NCBI GenBank assembly: GCA_020536535.1
Contig: JAHLWZ010000498.1
Coordinates: 1 to 64,000 of the forward strand
Reading direction: 5' to 3'
Origin: Pelomyxa schiedti
Taxonomy: Eukaryota; Evosea; Pelobiontida; Pelomyxidae
Length of the DNA stretch: 64,000 nucleotides
Shown: positions 9,890 to 22,601 of the stretch, one piece after another
How the letters are laid out: each line of letters begins with the position of its first letter
Position numbering within the stretch: position 1 is the first letter of the stretch
Notes under the pieces: generated by a model
The model's input: the letters and a program-made list of their open reading frames with translations, nothing else
Told to the model about the DNA's origin: nothing
Database searches by the model: none
Translations under genes and position numbers: made by a program

Positions 9890-10462
9890 CCCGTAAAGGG
9901 CGGAAACAAGAACCAGACCAAAAAGGTACAAAAGAAAAAAAAAGGTGGGAAGCAAGTAACTATTAAAAACAGCAACACGTGCTTTTCCTTGTGAAGGTCG
10001 AAATCTACAGTCGTTACTGGAGCCAACAACGGGTACGTAGACGCAGCCCACACGTCGTCATCTCTAACTGTGTTTTTCACCAACCACGCGTAATACTGCA
10101 CCGCTTTAATGTCGTAGTGTCCCGCCATCACGAATTAATTTATTTTGTAAAAAATCACTGGTTCACTCGGAAAGAACACTTTCTCTGGAATCACAGGCGC
10201 CTTTCTACAATACCCATAGTCTAGGTACGACGAACTAGCAGCACCCTCCGCATTGGGAACATTCCAGTGAATTCTAGAAGTCCACCTGGATGAGAAAAAT
10301 AATAAGGGTTGCTATCCGTGCAAGGGACCCAGAAAAAAAACGGTTGGTTGTTGTGGTTGCGTGCTTCACAGTATTTTTTTGAGGAGTGCCCCACAACACA
10401 TCTTCCTTCGCAGGTGTCAGTGTCACGAGGCAGGAGGGTTTGGTGAAGTCAAATTCACCCAT
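9890..10462 (-). CDS. Upstream minus-strand exons: TYW3 N-terminus or a separate small gene
   Basis: Upstream of the TYW3 core, the strand carries MGEFDFTKPSCLVTLTPAKE (start 10462), RIHWNVPNAEGAASSSYLDY, and MAGHYDIKAVQYYAWLVKN (start 10131) running to VDFDLHKEKH. The first two are joined by a plausible GT-AG intron ending near 10287. None resembles known TYW3 sequence, which normally begins shortly before the DKS motif. This may be a long N-terminal extension or a separate gene whose stop (TAA near 10137) lies just before the second ATG. I do not recognise a domain. Confidence 0.35.
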
Positions 10463-10795
10463 TGCAGGTGAATTGGACCTCTAAGACGAATGCCGAGGCA
10501 TTACATCTCGATGAAGACGTTCTGCACGCAGTGGACTTTTCGCATTAATTCAAACAAGAGTGGATTTCGAGGAAGTAAAGTCACTTTATGCACGGCAACC
10601 AACCGAGAAATAGGATTTGTTTTCGGTCCCTTCCCAACAGTATCGAGTCTTCCAAACTGCATTATGGGCAAGGACACTCGGTGGAGTTCCCTCCCTTCTG
10701 CTAACACAATTGGAAAAACGCGTTCGTTATTGGGGATATTGTTAGGTGTGCGTAATAGCGACAATAGTAGCTGTTGGTGTAGAAAGGAGAGATCT
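10463..10795. promoter_or_regulatory. Divergent intergenic region between the TYW3 side and meckelin
   Basis: About 330 nt separate ATG 10462 (minus) from ATG 10796 (plus). Open frames cross it on both strands, but none matches a known protein or joins convincingly to either gene. It probably holds the two promoters. No specific element was recognised. Confidence 0.35.
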
Positions 10796-13700
10796 ATGAG
10801 TGTTCATGAAGTTTGCAACGGCGTCGTTTTCGTTTGTACTGTAGCTGCAGCGTTTTTGTTGTGGCCATCGTTTGCTGCTGTGGTCTTAGTAGATGAATCC
10901 AACATGTACGGATGCGACGTCTCTTCTTATTTCGATCCGGCTACGTTGAATTGTCTTCCTTGTGGTGGAACCAACCTAACTCGTGATGACACAACAGGTT
11001 GGCATTTTTTTCTTTTGCAAAGGTTTTTGCGTATTTTCGGTTCCAGTTAAATTGATGCAGGATTGAGCTGCACATGTGCAAATGGGTGCGTGTGGACAGA
11101 TGAAACTACGTGCACCCCTTGTGGCTATGTATGTTTGCATCAATTCTGAGATGAGGAGTGACACTACTCTTTAGGGGACTGTACCATCAGCTGATAACCT
11201 AGTCTGCGTGTTGTGTGCAGCTTCGACACTTGGAGTGGACACAGACTTGGATGACTGCCTGTGTGCTGAAAATGCTATTGTAGGTGCGTGCTATTCCTAC
11301 TCTCATGACTTTTTGTTGTTATTTAACAACAAACCCCAGTTGAATTTGATGATAATGGAGACAGACTTCTCGAAAAAATTTGTAGGGTGTGTCCTCAAGG
11401 CTATACTCCAGAGTCTTCATCCCACCCACATGTGTGCTCATCTTGCTCTGATTCGTCTATGATAAGTGGCTCTGATGGAACATGCTCCTGTGTATCCCCA
11501 ACCATTTTAGTACGTTGTCCATTCTTACTTCCTAGTTTATAATTGCTGTCAAGGTTGGAAACAAGTGCATTGATTCAACAGTAGCTAACGGATTGGGTGA
11601 CTACAGCTCTGATGCAACCTGCACAGTAAACTACAATTCTGTCAAGGAAGACGATTCAGCTAAAGCTACATCATTGGCATTCGTAAGTGATACCTTTAAG
11701 CAATATCAAGATGGTGCTGTGAAGCTCTGTACGGTAACTGCTCTACCTCTCGCCTATGCCACATTCTAACTACTGCAGCTTGAAGATGAGCAGTACTGTC
11801 AGATTCTTGGAAATCTCTGTGTGCTGCAAAACTATGACGAGACTTCCTCCGCATGTGCGCAGTATTCATTGCTTGCCACTCAGCGGAAACCTGCACCTCC
11901 TGGTCCCAACAATATTCCGTATTGGTATCTCCGAATTACCCTGCACAAACCATCTTAAAAATTCAGGCCAACTGGCATGCCATGGCTACTATATTCAAAT
12001 GTAATTGCTACAGATATTCTGACAGCTCCAACTATTCAAATGAAAGTAGCTTTCAAAAATAACAGTAAATCGGTGCGGTGAGCATTCAGTTCTTTTAGTT
12101 TTTTCTTGATTTATTTTAATTACTTTTATAAACTCACTTCACTCCCGCAATCCACTCATTTTCTTGATTAGGAATTTGATCTCCTGTACTATCTTGCTCA
12201 GTACTCACTAGAAGGGGAATTCTTGGGATTCACACCACTCACGAGTCAATTTTTGGTATTTGGAATTCCTTCACCTCTGTACTGATTTTTTTCTTTTCTT
12301 ACAGCTCTGTGGTTCCTTGGACCCTTCCTTCTTCAGTTATGGGACGAATCAAAAAATTATTTGTAAATATGATCTGTCCCAGTATCTGAATGAAGCATCA
12401 CAAACTGTATTCTACGACTTATGTGAGCGAGCTAAAAGTTACTGTGTTTTCCTTATTGTGAGCAGATATTACCGATTATGGGAATAGTTCACTACAACCC
12501 GTACCAGTTCTGCTCATGAATTATCAGAGAGTTGTCCCTTAATCTTTCCTGTGCCACAACTAAACTGCGATATCAAAAAAAAAAAAAAAGTCTGGCTCCT
12601 ATGTAAATGATGACATGTCAACTGCTCAACTGACACGGCGATTCTTTATGATTGACACCTTAAGTGGTCGCAACCCTATAAACTCAGCTCCACAAGTCAT
12701 CAGATTCCCACGAGAAATCAAATTAGAGTAAGGTTAAATGTACACCTCAACATATTCACGTCCCCTTCAAGAGTGACTCCTAGGGATGGGGATCCCCAGT
12801 ACATGAATACTCCCCTTCTGACTTTGAAATATGAAGAAAGATCCAGTTCTGTAATTCTTTCTGGACAATCGACAACTGAAGTGCGAACTCTTTTTTTCTT
12901 TATTCCATAAAGGGTATTTATGTCCTATAGCTCACAGTGGAGATTATCTATCATGACGAAGGTGACACTTGGCAGCTACTTCAGTTAGTCTTGTTGATAT
13001 TTGGAATGGTCATCACAGGGATATGGTGGATTTATCGGCTCGTTTGCTGGATGAGGAAGAATCCCGGGGCATCTGTCGCTGTGTGTCATTTACCATTTAA
13101 TACGCTCGTTGTAATCTATCATCAGTTACTAGTTCAAGCAGTGGTACTTGCAATGGATACATTTGCAAATGTCTTTTTCTTCATAATGCTCGGCGAAACT
13201 GCATATATGTACGTCTACTACAAGGGACAATCCGAAGTTAAATTCTTACTTCCGATGTTGCAATCGGGGTTTTATCAATTTGAAGTTACTCTTGTAATAG
13301 CATGGACAGGGAAGGTATCATCACTGTACGAGCAATTAGACGACTAAGAATCATTTTTTGCATTTTGGCAGGCCTTAAGGATACTGTACCTTATATACTG
13401 GCACAGCTCGATAAATATCTTTTTCGTGGATTGGGAAAAATCACGAGGCAAAGTACCAATTAAAGGATCTAATAGCCCCCCAGTTCCTGTTCCTGTTGGG
13501 GTATGGCGAACTCTCCTAGCTGTAAATGAGTGGAACAGAGCACAGGTTCTACCAACTCAATGTGCTTTTCTACATTAAAACAATAAAACAAAGAATGCTA
13601 GGATGGTTTCACCTGGTCTAACTCTTGCAATTTTAATGTGCGCTCTTCTTGGTCTCAACGGCTTGTACCTTGCAAAACCGCAGCCTTCAAGGGAGCACAG

Positions 13701-14791
13701 CCCTGGTGAAGTTAACCCCGCACTGGGTTATACTGTTTGTTGTTTTGCTTGGTTAATTGTGGCATTAATTCAGGTTCATTCGAGCTTCCCTTATCTTTCT
13801 TTCTTAACTGGAGAATAGGTGATATACCACTACACAATTAGGTTCAGATGGTTCAAAGACGAAACTACATTATTTGTAGATTTGCTCTCAGTCTCCAACT
13901 TGAGTTGCTTCATTTTCACTGACTCGAGTTACGGTTACTACATTCATGGGAAGTCGGTCCATGCAGTTTGTGATACAAATATGCTTGGCCTAAATGCAAA
14001 TTTAAAAGCAGAAAAGGTTCGCCACAAACTGCAGAGAAGAGTTACTCACCTCCAAAAAGGATAGCCTGACACCCAAAAGAGGTCTTGTGGAAGGCTCGGA
14101 TCAACAGATTTTTGAAATTTATCCTACTCCCTCGTTTTGTGCTGATGTTCAGGCTCTTTATTTTTATCTTGTTGATATGGAGCGCACATTTGGAGGTATT
14201 ACCTGTTGCAGATCTTGTTCATACAAATAGAATCTTTCTTTCAGATAGGGACTCCAACTTTGTTGTTAATAGACTGTCTTTCAGACGCAGTGTACCAGCA
14301 GCGCACCTTTTACAAGGTTACAAAGCTTTAAATGCTTTCTTCAAATTGTTTATTTCCAAGGTGAGATAAACAAAGCTTCCCCAAATACCTAACATTTAAG
14401 AACATAGACCAGCACAGCCCACAAGTATACTGTGGGACCCATGCGACCCTTATTGTTACGGCTGTTTGGGTTCCCAGACGCCGGATCATTGACTACCACC
14501 CCTGAAACTAAATTCTATCCTCGTAAGACCAACATCAAGCAAAACCAGTAATCTCACAGCCTCACAGTAAACCGAGATTTCAACAAGCTATGGCTAGTGG
14601 GCATAGAATTCGACATGATTGTATTCAACTCACTCATGTTCCTACTGGTGTCATGGTTCCTATCCTATGACATTGCAATTGCTTGTGTTGTATGTGCTGG
14701 CTCTGACACACTCATCGTTGCTCTGCGACGCTGGTTCGTTGAAAAGAACCTCTCCTACAAAACCCTCATCGACCCACGTTTCATGTTGTAA
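10796..14791 (+). CDS. TMEM67: Meckelin (transition-zone membrane protein)
   Basis: Meckelin sits in the membrane of the ciliary transition zone. The start MSVHEVCNGV is followed by a signal peptide. A Cys-rich ectodomain comes next, in short exons (CDVSSYFDPATLNCLPCGG, CTCANGCVWTDETTCTPCG, CVCPQGYTPE-like, CSSCSDSSM). QYCQILGNLCVLQNYD matches the conserved central domain. Later landmarks are FFMIDTLSGRNPIN, then ANVFFFIMLGETAYMYV, then NIFFVDWEKSRGKVP with GVWRTLLAVNEWNRAQ, and FVDLLSVSNLSCFIF with SYGYYIHGKSVHAVCDTNM. The end, NLSYKTLIDPRFML (stop 14789-14791), corresponds to the usual C-terminus. More than fifteen exons. All family landmarks are in order, so it looks intact. Confidence 0.93.
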
Positions 14792-14859
14792 AAAAAAATG
14801 TGCATCACCTTTTTTCGTACTTTCTAATTCCTCGTTTGTTTTAGTTGATTCAATATTTG

Positions 14860-16693
14860 ATGGCCGCCACAGGGACACCCCCAAGCCCGTGAGTGTTGTT
14901 AGTGGTTTATTCTCCCATTGGTAGTTTCTAAATCTCAATTGTGGGTCGGGACACCAGGGGATCGAAAAGCACCAGCGAGGTACTTGACGACGAGCTGTTG
15001 GCAGCCCTCGATTCGATGAGCGAGGAGGCAACCTCATCAACATCACCATCCACATCACCAACCAGCCTCACAACGGCAGTCCTGGCCGCAACAAGTGGAT
15101 ATGATGCCGTAACCATCACAGGCACCAGCACGACCACTACCACTAGCAGCACTAGCACTAGCACGAGCACCGCCACTGCCACTGCAACTGCAACTGCTAC
15201 TACCAGTCCCATAAGTACCAGCAGCGGGACACCACCGCCCGTTAAGGCGTACCCAAAGTACAACCACGTGCAGAAGGTGCTGTGCCTGGCGAATGTGCCT
15301 TATATGGCAACTAGGTTCAGCGGGAACTGTAAAACAATAGAACTGCAAACGCTGAGGGCGATGTGCGAATTTCTGATAAAACCCGAAGTCATCTCCATGC
15401 TAGGTTTGTTTGATTATTATTTGCTATTGCTCGGCTTTTCTCTTCTTTTTGAGATTATTTGTCGTTTTATTTAAAACTCTTAGCTAAGTACCTTTTTTTT
15501 TTTTTAAATACAGGGCAATGGGAGGTTGCTTGGGGGCCTGTGTGCTATGAGACTGCTGTATCAGTTATTGCGGACAATACCTTCTGTGTGTTGCATAGCA
15601 TTGACGAACCAGCCACATACTGCGTTGCATTATGTGGTACCAACCCATTGTCCATTTACAGTTGGATCTTCCAAGTAACTTCCCACCTGAAATCTAGCCC
15701 CTTACCAATATTCCCTTCGAGGATTTGAATTCATCCCAAGTGCCTTGGCCTTTTAGTTCCTCTAGTACAGGGGCAATGATTTCCAAGGGGACCCTTAGTG
15801 CGCTCCAATGGATAGTTAGAGTCACGAGCACAAACTTTCAACCTGAAAACTCTGAGCGCACATTGCTACAGTTTTTGGAAAATAAAACCAGTGCCCTCTG
15901 TGGTTTGTTCTTTGGAAAATATTCCTAATGTCTCACAACTTTACAAAGCCAAGGGGATGAAGATGAATTTGATTGTTACCGGCCACAGCTTGGGAGGTGC
16001 TTTGTCCCCAGCAGTTGCTCTATACCTTGCAGACATGTCACGTGACTGGGATCCCCATGGTGTATGCACAATTGAGACAATGCCCTTTGCAGGTCCTACC
16101 ATCGGTATCAATTTAACCTCATACTTTCAAGTTTTCTTCCAACCACAAGACCAAATTCAGGAAACACGGAGCTGGTCTCATACGCCGAATCCAAATTAGG
16201 GCGCCACATGCAGTGCATCCGCAACTACTATGACATGGTGCCACATGCTTGGAACCGCACTTTATTGGCAGAGATTCCCAGTTTATATGAGCCTGTCATA
16301 CGATCAAAGAACATTTCTTTGATCATTAGCTTGTGGCTGAAGATGTCCCGTGCAGACCACAAACACCTCTGTTCAGAACAACCTTGGCTACGGACAACCA
16401 AGCCAACAGTTACTAGATCGTTCTTTGCAGGTTCTCTTCAAGCCTGTTAATAAAATTCATCACCACAACAGCTTCGCCTCGCTATTATTAATAATGAAAC
16501 TAATTCTTACATCACAGAGACTAGCTTCCAGCACCTCAAGGCCTATTTCGTTGCTTTGAGCTGCACTGAAATTCTCCCCTTGATGGGTCCCTATATGCCA
16601 GTATTTAATGACCTACTGAATGACCCAGGTGACGCCTCATTATGGGCTACAATGAAAGCTGCCCTCAAGCTCTCCAGAACCCACCGTTCATAA
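14860..16693 (+). CDS. Class 3 lipase (alpha/beta hydrolase)
   Basis: Predicted triacylglycerol or phospholipid lipase of the fungal lipase-3 fold. I place the start at 14860 (MAATGTPPSP), because an intron 14889-14957 then joins in frame to the GSKSTSEVLDDELLA exon. A Ser/Thr/Ala low-complexity stretch (about 15015-15230) precedes the catalytic part. The exon with WEVAWGPVCYETAVSVIADN comes before CVALCGTNPLSIYSWIFQ. The nucleophile elbow is GHSLGG in NLIVTGHSLGGALSPAVALY (about 15970-16030), and the region after it has PFAGPTIG. The stop is at 16691-16693. There is no clear signal peptide. It lies 68 nt downstream of meckelin on the same strand and converges on the TKL kinase, 61 nt away. 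Confidence 0.85.
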
Positions 16694-16754
16694 TTATGGA
16701 ATCCAATGAGAATGCCATTATTTTTTTTTTCACACTTTTTTGTATTTTGTTTGC

Positions 16755-19700
16755 CTACAGCTCCAATTCTTTGTTTAATATAGCTTCCAGAATCTCCAGA
16801 GCTTGAGCAAAGGCTAGCAACGATTTTAGAAAGGGGAAAGTCAGAGAATATACCAACTTGGGCGGTCGTCTGGTTTCTGGCTCCATGCAGAAGCTATCAG
16901 TTGTGCGTAGGCAGTTGGACAATCCGCGGGAATAGGCTCCCGCTTTCCGGAAACAACAAACTCATCTGAGAAGATGGTTAGTGCATTATGTACCTGTTTA
17001 GTTTGGGAGGAAAATAGGGGTCTCACAGAAATCGGGCACGGTGGAATAAGGTGTTGCCTCGGTGTAAAGCTGCCATAACATAACACCAAAACTAAACACA
17101 TCAGCAGGTGGTCCATATTCTTCTTTATGCAGAATTTCTTATGATTTGGAGTTGGACGAGAAGATGGAAATGTGGTGTATAGTAATACCTGGAGCCATAT
17201 CTATAATAAGGCGCAAACAGTTTGGGAGGTGAAAAGTTGCCAGAAAAAAAGGTGTTTACATGTTGGGGTGCCAATAAGTAATGTCATTTGCCTATCAGAT
17301 GTCGCTGTGACATTGGAAGTATCTGTCATTATAACTCGAGTTCCCACTGCTCTGGAAGTTCCAAAATCAGATACCTGAAATAGGTTTGAAAAGAGAAGTG
17401 GAAATCCAACTAGTTTGGAATTACCTTGCACGTCGTTTGAGCATGTTTGTCCAATGAGACAACGAGAACTGTGGCCAAGTTAGAATAAACACTGTGTACA
17501 TCTCGAACATACCATTGTCAGGCTGAAATGGTAAAGGAAGAATAATAAGTTGGTTAGTGAATTTTCAACGAATAAAATATGGAGATACTTTCAGGTCTCG
17601 ATGGACCATGCTATTACCGTGCTAAAAAAAAAAGTGAGGGGCTAAGAAAGAAAGTATTGGATTTACCAAATAGGCCATCCCTGTAATACAGTTAGAGGAA
17701 ATACAGTCAAACGAAAATGAGACCTGTTGCAACATCATGTGCAATTTTTACTTTTAGTCCCCAATCCATCCCTTTGCGTTTCTGGGGTTTTCCCCTTTTA
17801 GTTAAGGAGAGTGATGGAGTTTATTTCACCTTCAGTACAGATGTAAGACTTCCATAGGGCATGTACTCCTATTGGAAAGCTGGAAAACAAGAATGAAAAA
17901 GTTGTGACTTACAGTTACTAGACAAAGCTAGAAGATCGAGTTCAAAAACCAGTAAGGTGTTGAAGCAATAGGAAATTACGAATGGGGAATACCTTTTCAG
18001 CAACTGACACACTGCTTTAATATTAGATAACCTTTGCATAGGGAAAAAACATACGCGCCAATGAAGTTGACTATCTGTGAATGCCTCAATTGTGTCATAA
18101 GTGTTACCTCTCTGTAAATAAGTGAGACAAAGGTTAGAGATTGGTTTTTTACCGTTTAAACTCGAGCAAGGAATTGTCCGTTGGGTGCTGATCTTTAAGA
18201 TACTTTATGGCAACAGCTGCGTGGTGATACTTTCCTCTCCTGTATAGGATTGTTGGGTAAAGAAACTTTTGGGCATTGCTGTCTTACCACACTGTTGCAA
18301 AGCTACCCTCCCCAATTGGCTCTTCAAAGATGAGATCCATGTAATTGAGCTAGTGAAGGTTTAAAACTATTGAAGTAGAAGAAATGAGGTCCTACATGAG
18401 TTGAAAGAGCACTGGATAAACACACATGGATCTTATTACAAAATTCAGCTTGTGCTTCCGTTAGAGTCTTGAACTTTTTTTTTGCTACGAAAATTAGAAT
18501 CTGAATACTGTTCAATGGTTGAAACCTCCAGATGACAGAAGGCAGACATTGACATCAACTGTCATGGAACAAATCACTTTAAGAGTAAGATTTATTTTAA
18601 CTTCTTTTCCCTGGTATTTGTAAGGTGATGCATGATGGAGTTGAGGTACCTTCTTGAGGAGAAGTGATGGGGTGTCAACAGAAATTGTGAATCGGTCATC
18701 TTGTGGTAAATGAAAGGCTATGAACATGGTAGGCCCATTGTTCTTCACTGTAATGACGTCATGTAGTTCCTTCAGACAGAAAATTTGTCATCTCTTTTGA
18801 GAAGGGAAAATAAGAGATACCTTGTCAACAGCACCAGGTTCAGTCTCACACCCAAAGGCGAGATTGTCTGGTTTGATCTGTATAAGGTGAATGACACGTA
18901 ATGCTGAGAGAGCATACAATCAGTTGACTTGTACTGTTCTGTGGTGGAATTACAAAGGGAGGCGGTGAGAAGACTGGCTTGTTGACTTTAACAGGTATCA
19001 CGGATTGAGGGTTCGAGTCCGTTGAAGCGGCGGAAGAGGCTGAAGCAGCACTGGAGGAACTAGAAGTTGAACTGGAAGAGCTCGAGGATGCAGCTGAGGA
19101 ACTGGATGAACCACTGGAGGAGTTAGAAGTCGACAAAGGAGTGCTCTCTTTTACGTCAGGCACAACAGCAGGCGAAGTCGGAGGTGGGGGTTCAGCAGAT
19201 TTCTTTGTCTGAGGTGCAGGCTCTGGTGATGGCGGTTTGATACAAGAGGTAGATTTTTGACGAGAAATTGCATGCGTTGGCTGTATGGGTTCCGTAGGTT
19301 GCGTAGGTTGAACATCAACAGACTGTTGAATGGGAACAATTGGTTCTGCAATTGGTTCTGCTGTTTGGTCCGAGTTGGATTGTTGATTGGGGAGTGGAGG
19401 TAGGACTTTTACATAGGTGTGAGTGTGGGCAGGCTGGGTGTGTGGTTCTGATGGTTGTTTGTTCAATGACTGCTGAGATGACTGGTGGGACAGTAGTGGG
19501 GTCTGTGAGGGGGTGCTCTGTTGGGCGGGAGGCGGGGGAGCGTGGGGTGGGGTCTGTGGTGATGATTGCTGTGAGTATGTCGGCTGTGCGTATGCTTGTG
19601 GATACTGTTGAGCCTGTGTTTGCGTTTGGTATTGAGGTTGCAATTGGTACTGTTGTGGTTGATACTGTTGAGGTTGTGGTTGTGGTTGTGGCTGATATTG

Positions 19701-20667
19701 TTGGTATTGTGGGTCTTCGGGTCCAGGGTACTGAGCAGGAACTTCCCCCGGCTGATATGAGGCTTGAATTTGAGGGTACTGTTGGTACTGTGCCTGTGTG
19801 TACTGAGGTGCATACTGCGGCTGTGCATATGCTTGTGGATATTGTTGTGACCAGTCATGATAAGGCTCTGCCTGAGGAGAAGCCGGTTGTGTATACTGAG
19901 GTGTGTATGCATATTGCTCTTGTTGTTGCCATCCTTGCTGCTGCCACTGTTGAGTATTTGGTTGTTGTTGCCACTGCTGTGCAGTTTGTGACTGAGGAGG
20001 CCGTTGCTGTTGTTGCGGCCAAGTTTGTTGGGGCCAAGACTGCCCCATGTATGTTGCAGGACGAGGACCTGTCTCAAAAAAGTATACCTGGGGTTGTAAG
20101 GGCACCCCAGCTTTACTGCGTATGAAGGCTTTGCTTGTGCTATTCAGCTGCAAACCATATCTTCACCATTATAATAAGTGAGAACAAATAAAGGAGGGTG
20201 ATAGTCCCACACTTTGTGGAGTAATTAAGCTTCTCAGTGTTGACACCCAGCCACAGCTCAGTCTCAGAGACCCACATGATCCTCTCCTGCTGCACCGGCA
20301 ACGGCGACGCCCCCGTGGGGCTGAAAACAGACTGCCTGGCCTCGAGGGTCATGTCCATCGGGCGGTCAAACTGAACCGACACGGCGCTCACCCCGCCGGG
20401 CGCGACGTCGCGCGCGCCCATCGGCGGGTTGAAGGACATGATCCTCGGCGTGTGCGGATTTATGGGAGAGGTGGAGGCCGCCGCCGGGTGATGCACAATC
20501 GACGCCGACGACGGCATCGGGGGCCCAAGGGCCGCGCACTGCGGCGGCGCCGCGAGCTTGGCGACCACGACGCCCCCGGACGACGTGGTCAGCACGGCCG
20601 GCGTGGCCGTGGGCATCCCGCCGTTCTGCGGTGGCACCACTACGACGATTCGACCCGACGTACGCAT
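16755..20667 (-). CDS. TKL-type protein kinase with Ig-like and Gln-rich N-terminal regions
   Basis: Order from the start (MRTSGRIVVVVPPQNGG, 20667): a short linker; a segment resembling SbsA-type Ig-like domains (IMSFNPPMGARDVAPGG, then SVQFDRPMDM); a long Gln/Pro/Ser-rich region (about 20050-19000); a beta-sandwich (about 18890-18520: IKPDNLAFG, ELHDVITVKNNGPTMFIAFH, VKINLTLKV) of the kind seen before some amoebozoan TKL kinases; then the kinase. Kinase landmarks are GEGSFATVW, VAVKYLK or VAIKYLK around 18220, HGNSMVHRDLKPDN, SDFGTSRA, GTPTYMAPE, DVFSFGVMLWQL and RPTFAQALEIL, each in order across short introns. The catalytic Lys, HRD and DFG are all present, so activity is expected. The stop is at 16755. 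There is no transmembrane segment. Confidence 0.9.
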
Positions 20668-20924
20668 CGTTGTCGTTTTACGCGTAACGTAACGCTTCGC
20701 CGCTGTTTGTTTGTGTCGTTGTTGATCGTTAGGGTTTTTTTTTTTTTATTTTGTTTTTGTTTGTTTGTTTTGCTTGTCTTGCTTCGTTCCTTTGTGTATT
20801 TTGGGGCTTTGTGAGTGGAAATCTTTTTTTGTTCTCCTTGTAACAACTAGGATCTACTTTGGCGTTTCTTTTTGGGGGCGGGGAAATTCCCCGGCTGAGC
20901 TGGCACCCGAATCAATCACCCAAT

Positions 20925-22601
20925 TCAACCGCCGCGTATGTCTCGCTCGTTGACTATTCTCAGTGGGTGCGCGTATGGGCTGTTCCAGTCCCGCGAGAAT
21001 ACCTTGTGGTGTAAATGGGCAGAAATGTGGTCGCTCACAATGACCATCGTCACTCCCGCTGTTGTCTTTGGGTTTTTGTTTTTGTTAGTGGTGGTTTCGC
21101 GAGAAAAAGGGTGTGACTTGCCTTGAAGTAGTCTGCCGTCCAGTTATTGTTGCTTATGTACGCCTCCTTTTCTGTTACCATAAATTTTGCGTGATTCACC
21201 CTAGTGAAGGGCACTGGATCGGAGCCAATCATATCTTGAGATATTGGAAGGCGTAAGAGGAGACTGTCGTATGTACCTGGGACAACAAACCACCTTACAG
21301 AGGTGTTGTTGAGAGAATTGAGAGAGTTCACGTACTGATGCATCCCCTTACTGGTGTGATTCCACATGCTTACAAGCAATCGTACTTGCACCCCTCTAAA
21401 GGCAGCTGATCTCAAGGCATCGTCGATTTCGGGCCAGTAGTAGTTGGTTGATGCATACAGCGATGCAGGGCGATAGTCCATCACTTCGATATCTGCATTT
21501 AGACTCAGTGTTCACTGCGTGTACAACTAGTTACCAATATATTTTGTGGCCCTATTAATGATATCAACTGTCGTTCCATCAGCTGAGTCTCTCCCTGGAG
21601 TAACAAACTGTGGTGGGGAGACACTGAAGTATACGGCGGACTTCATGTTGCCATTGAATGTTATATAAGCTGGATTCTTGGAATTATATTTTGTTTCAAA
21701 CATCGAGAACCATCTAGTGAAGTTAGGTTTGTTATCTTCACGTCATTACTTTTTAGGAAGAGTTTGCGTTTCAGATGCTTTCCACCACATTTCAAACAGT
21801 TTCATCAAGTCTTTGGCCAGTTCAGGGCAATTCTCTACCACCGCTCCCAGCTCTTTCACTGGAAATACGATCAAAGACAACATTGGATACTTCCTTCATA
21901 CCTTGGGTCAATGAGCGCCAATCCATATTAGCACTTCCCAAGTAGAAATGTGCTCTATCCACAACTATAAGCTTGGTGTGGAAGATTCCACTTGATATCT
22001 AAGTACTTAGGCAACGCGAGGACGAACACATGGCCTCTTACATCAGGAGACAATCCCCTAAAGTCCAGAGATCTTACATCCGCTACTCCCTCTTTCATCA
22101 GTTCCAGAGGATCTGATCCTGGGAAAGGGCCACCTGGTTTATTCTACACCCCTTTGTTCAATCCGTACATTCAGAATTGGTAACTACCTGTATGATCCTT
22201 ACTTTTACTCCTCTTTGCAATGCGGCCTGTCTGATCTCCTGGTAAATGCTTTGTCCCTTCCAACCAGCGTGCAGAGAATCCACCAGGGTTCCATCACTCA
22301 GAGTCCAGTAAAATTCCGCAAAATCAAGTGTATGGGAAGCCCCTTTCATGAGATTCATCCACGCTTCATATGTACTATTGGCAGTTGGGAGTAGGAGTTG
22401 CTCTGGTATACTTTCCACAATCGTGATTTTCCTGCGTTATATTCATACTTTAGAACCGAATATGCACTGCTTCTTCAGTGATGGCAGGAGAACATACGGC
22501 CCACTTCCAGCTACGGCCAATGAGACACAACAGCACTGAAGAGCAACAACAATCAGCAGAAGACTTACAACGGCAGAAGTAGCTGAAGACGATCGAGTCA
22601 T
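20925..22601 (-). CDS. PLD3/PLD4-like phospholipase D family protein
   Basis: The start at 22601 ([12 protein letters not shown]) opens with a hydrophobic signal or anchor. An intron then leads to [20 protein letters not shown] and [14 protein letters not shown], characteristic of the PLD3/4 subgroup. The first catalytic motif is HTKLIVVD...[12 protein letters not shown] (about 21990-21905), complete. The second is [10 protein letters not shown]...ISNNNW (about 21200), with Glu in place of the usual Asp, as in PLD3/PLD4. The last exon ends [13 protein letters not shown] (stop 20925-20927), again a PLD3/4 signature. Mammalian relatives are lysosomal 5' exonucleases with transphosphatidylase activity. 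A secretory/lysosomal location and nuclease activity are inferred by homology. Confidence 0.92.

Noticed and set aside
10490-11050. Meckelin start at 10490 with a long N-terminal extension
   Set aside because: The signal peptide follows MSVHEV at 10796 directly, and the upstream part has no homology.
19000-19040. GGGTTCGAGTCC resembling a tRNA T-arm
   Set aside because: It lies inside the coding region of the kinase and has no acceptor, D-arm or anticodon structure around it.
19340-20125. 261-codon plus-strand frame
   Set aside because: It is the antisense shadow of the Gln-rich part of the TKL kinase; CAA/CAG repeats read as Val/Leu/Thr on the other strand.
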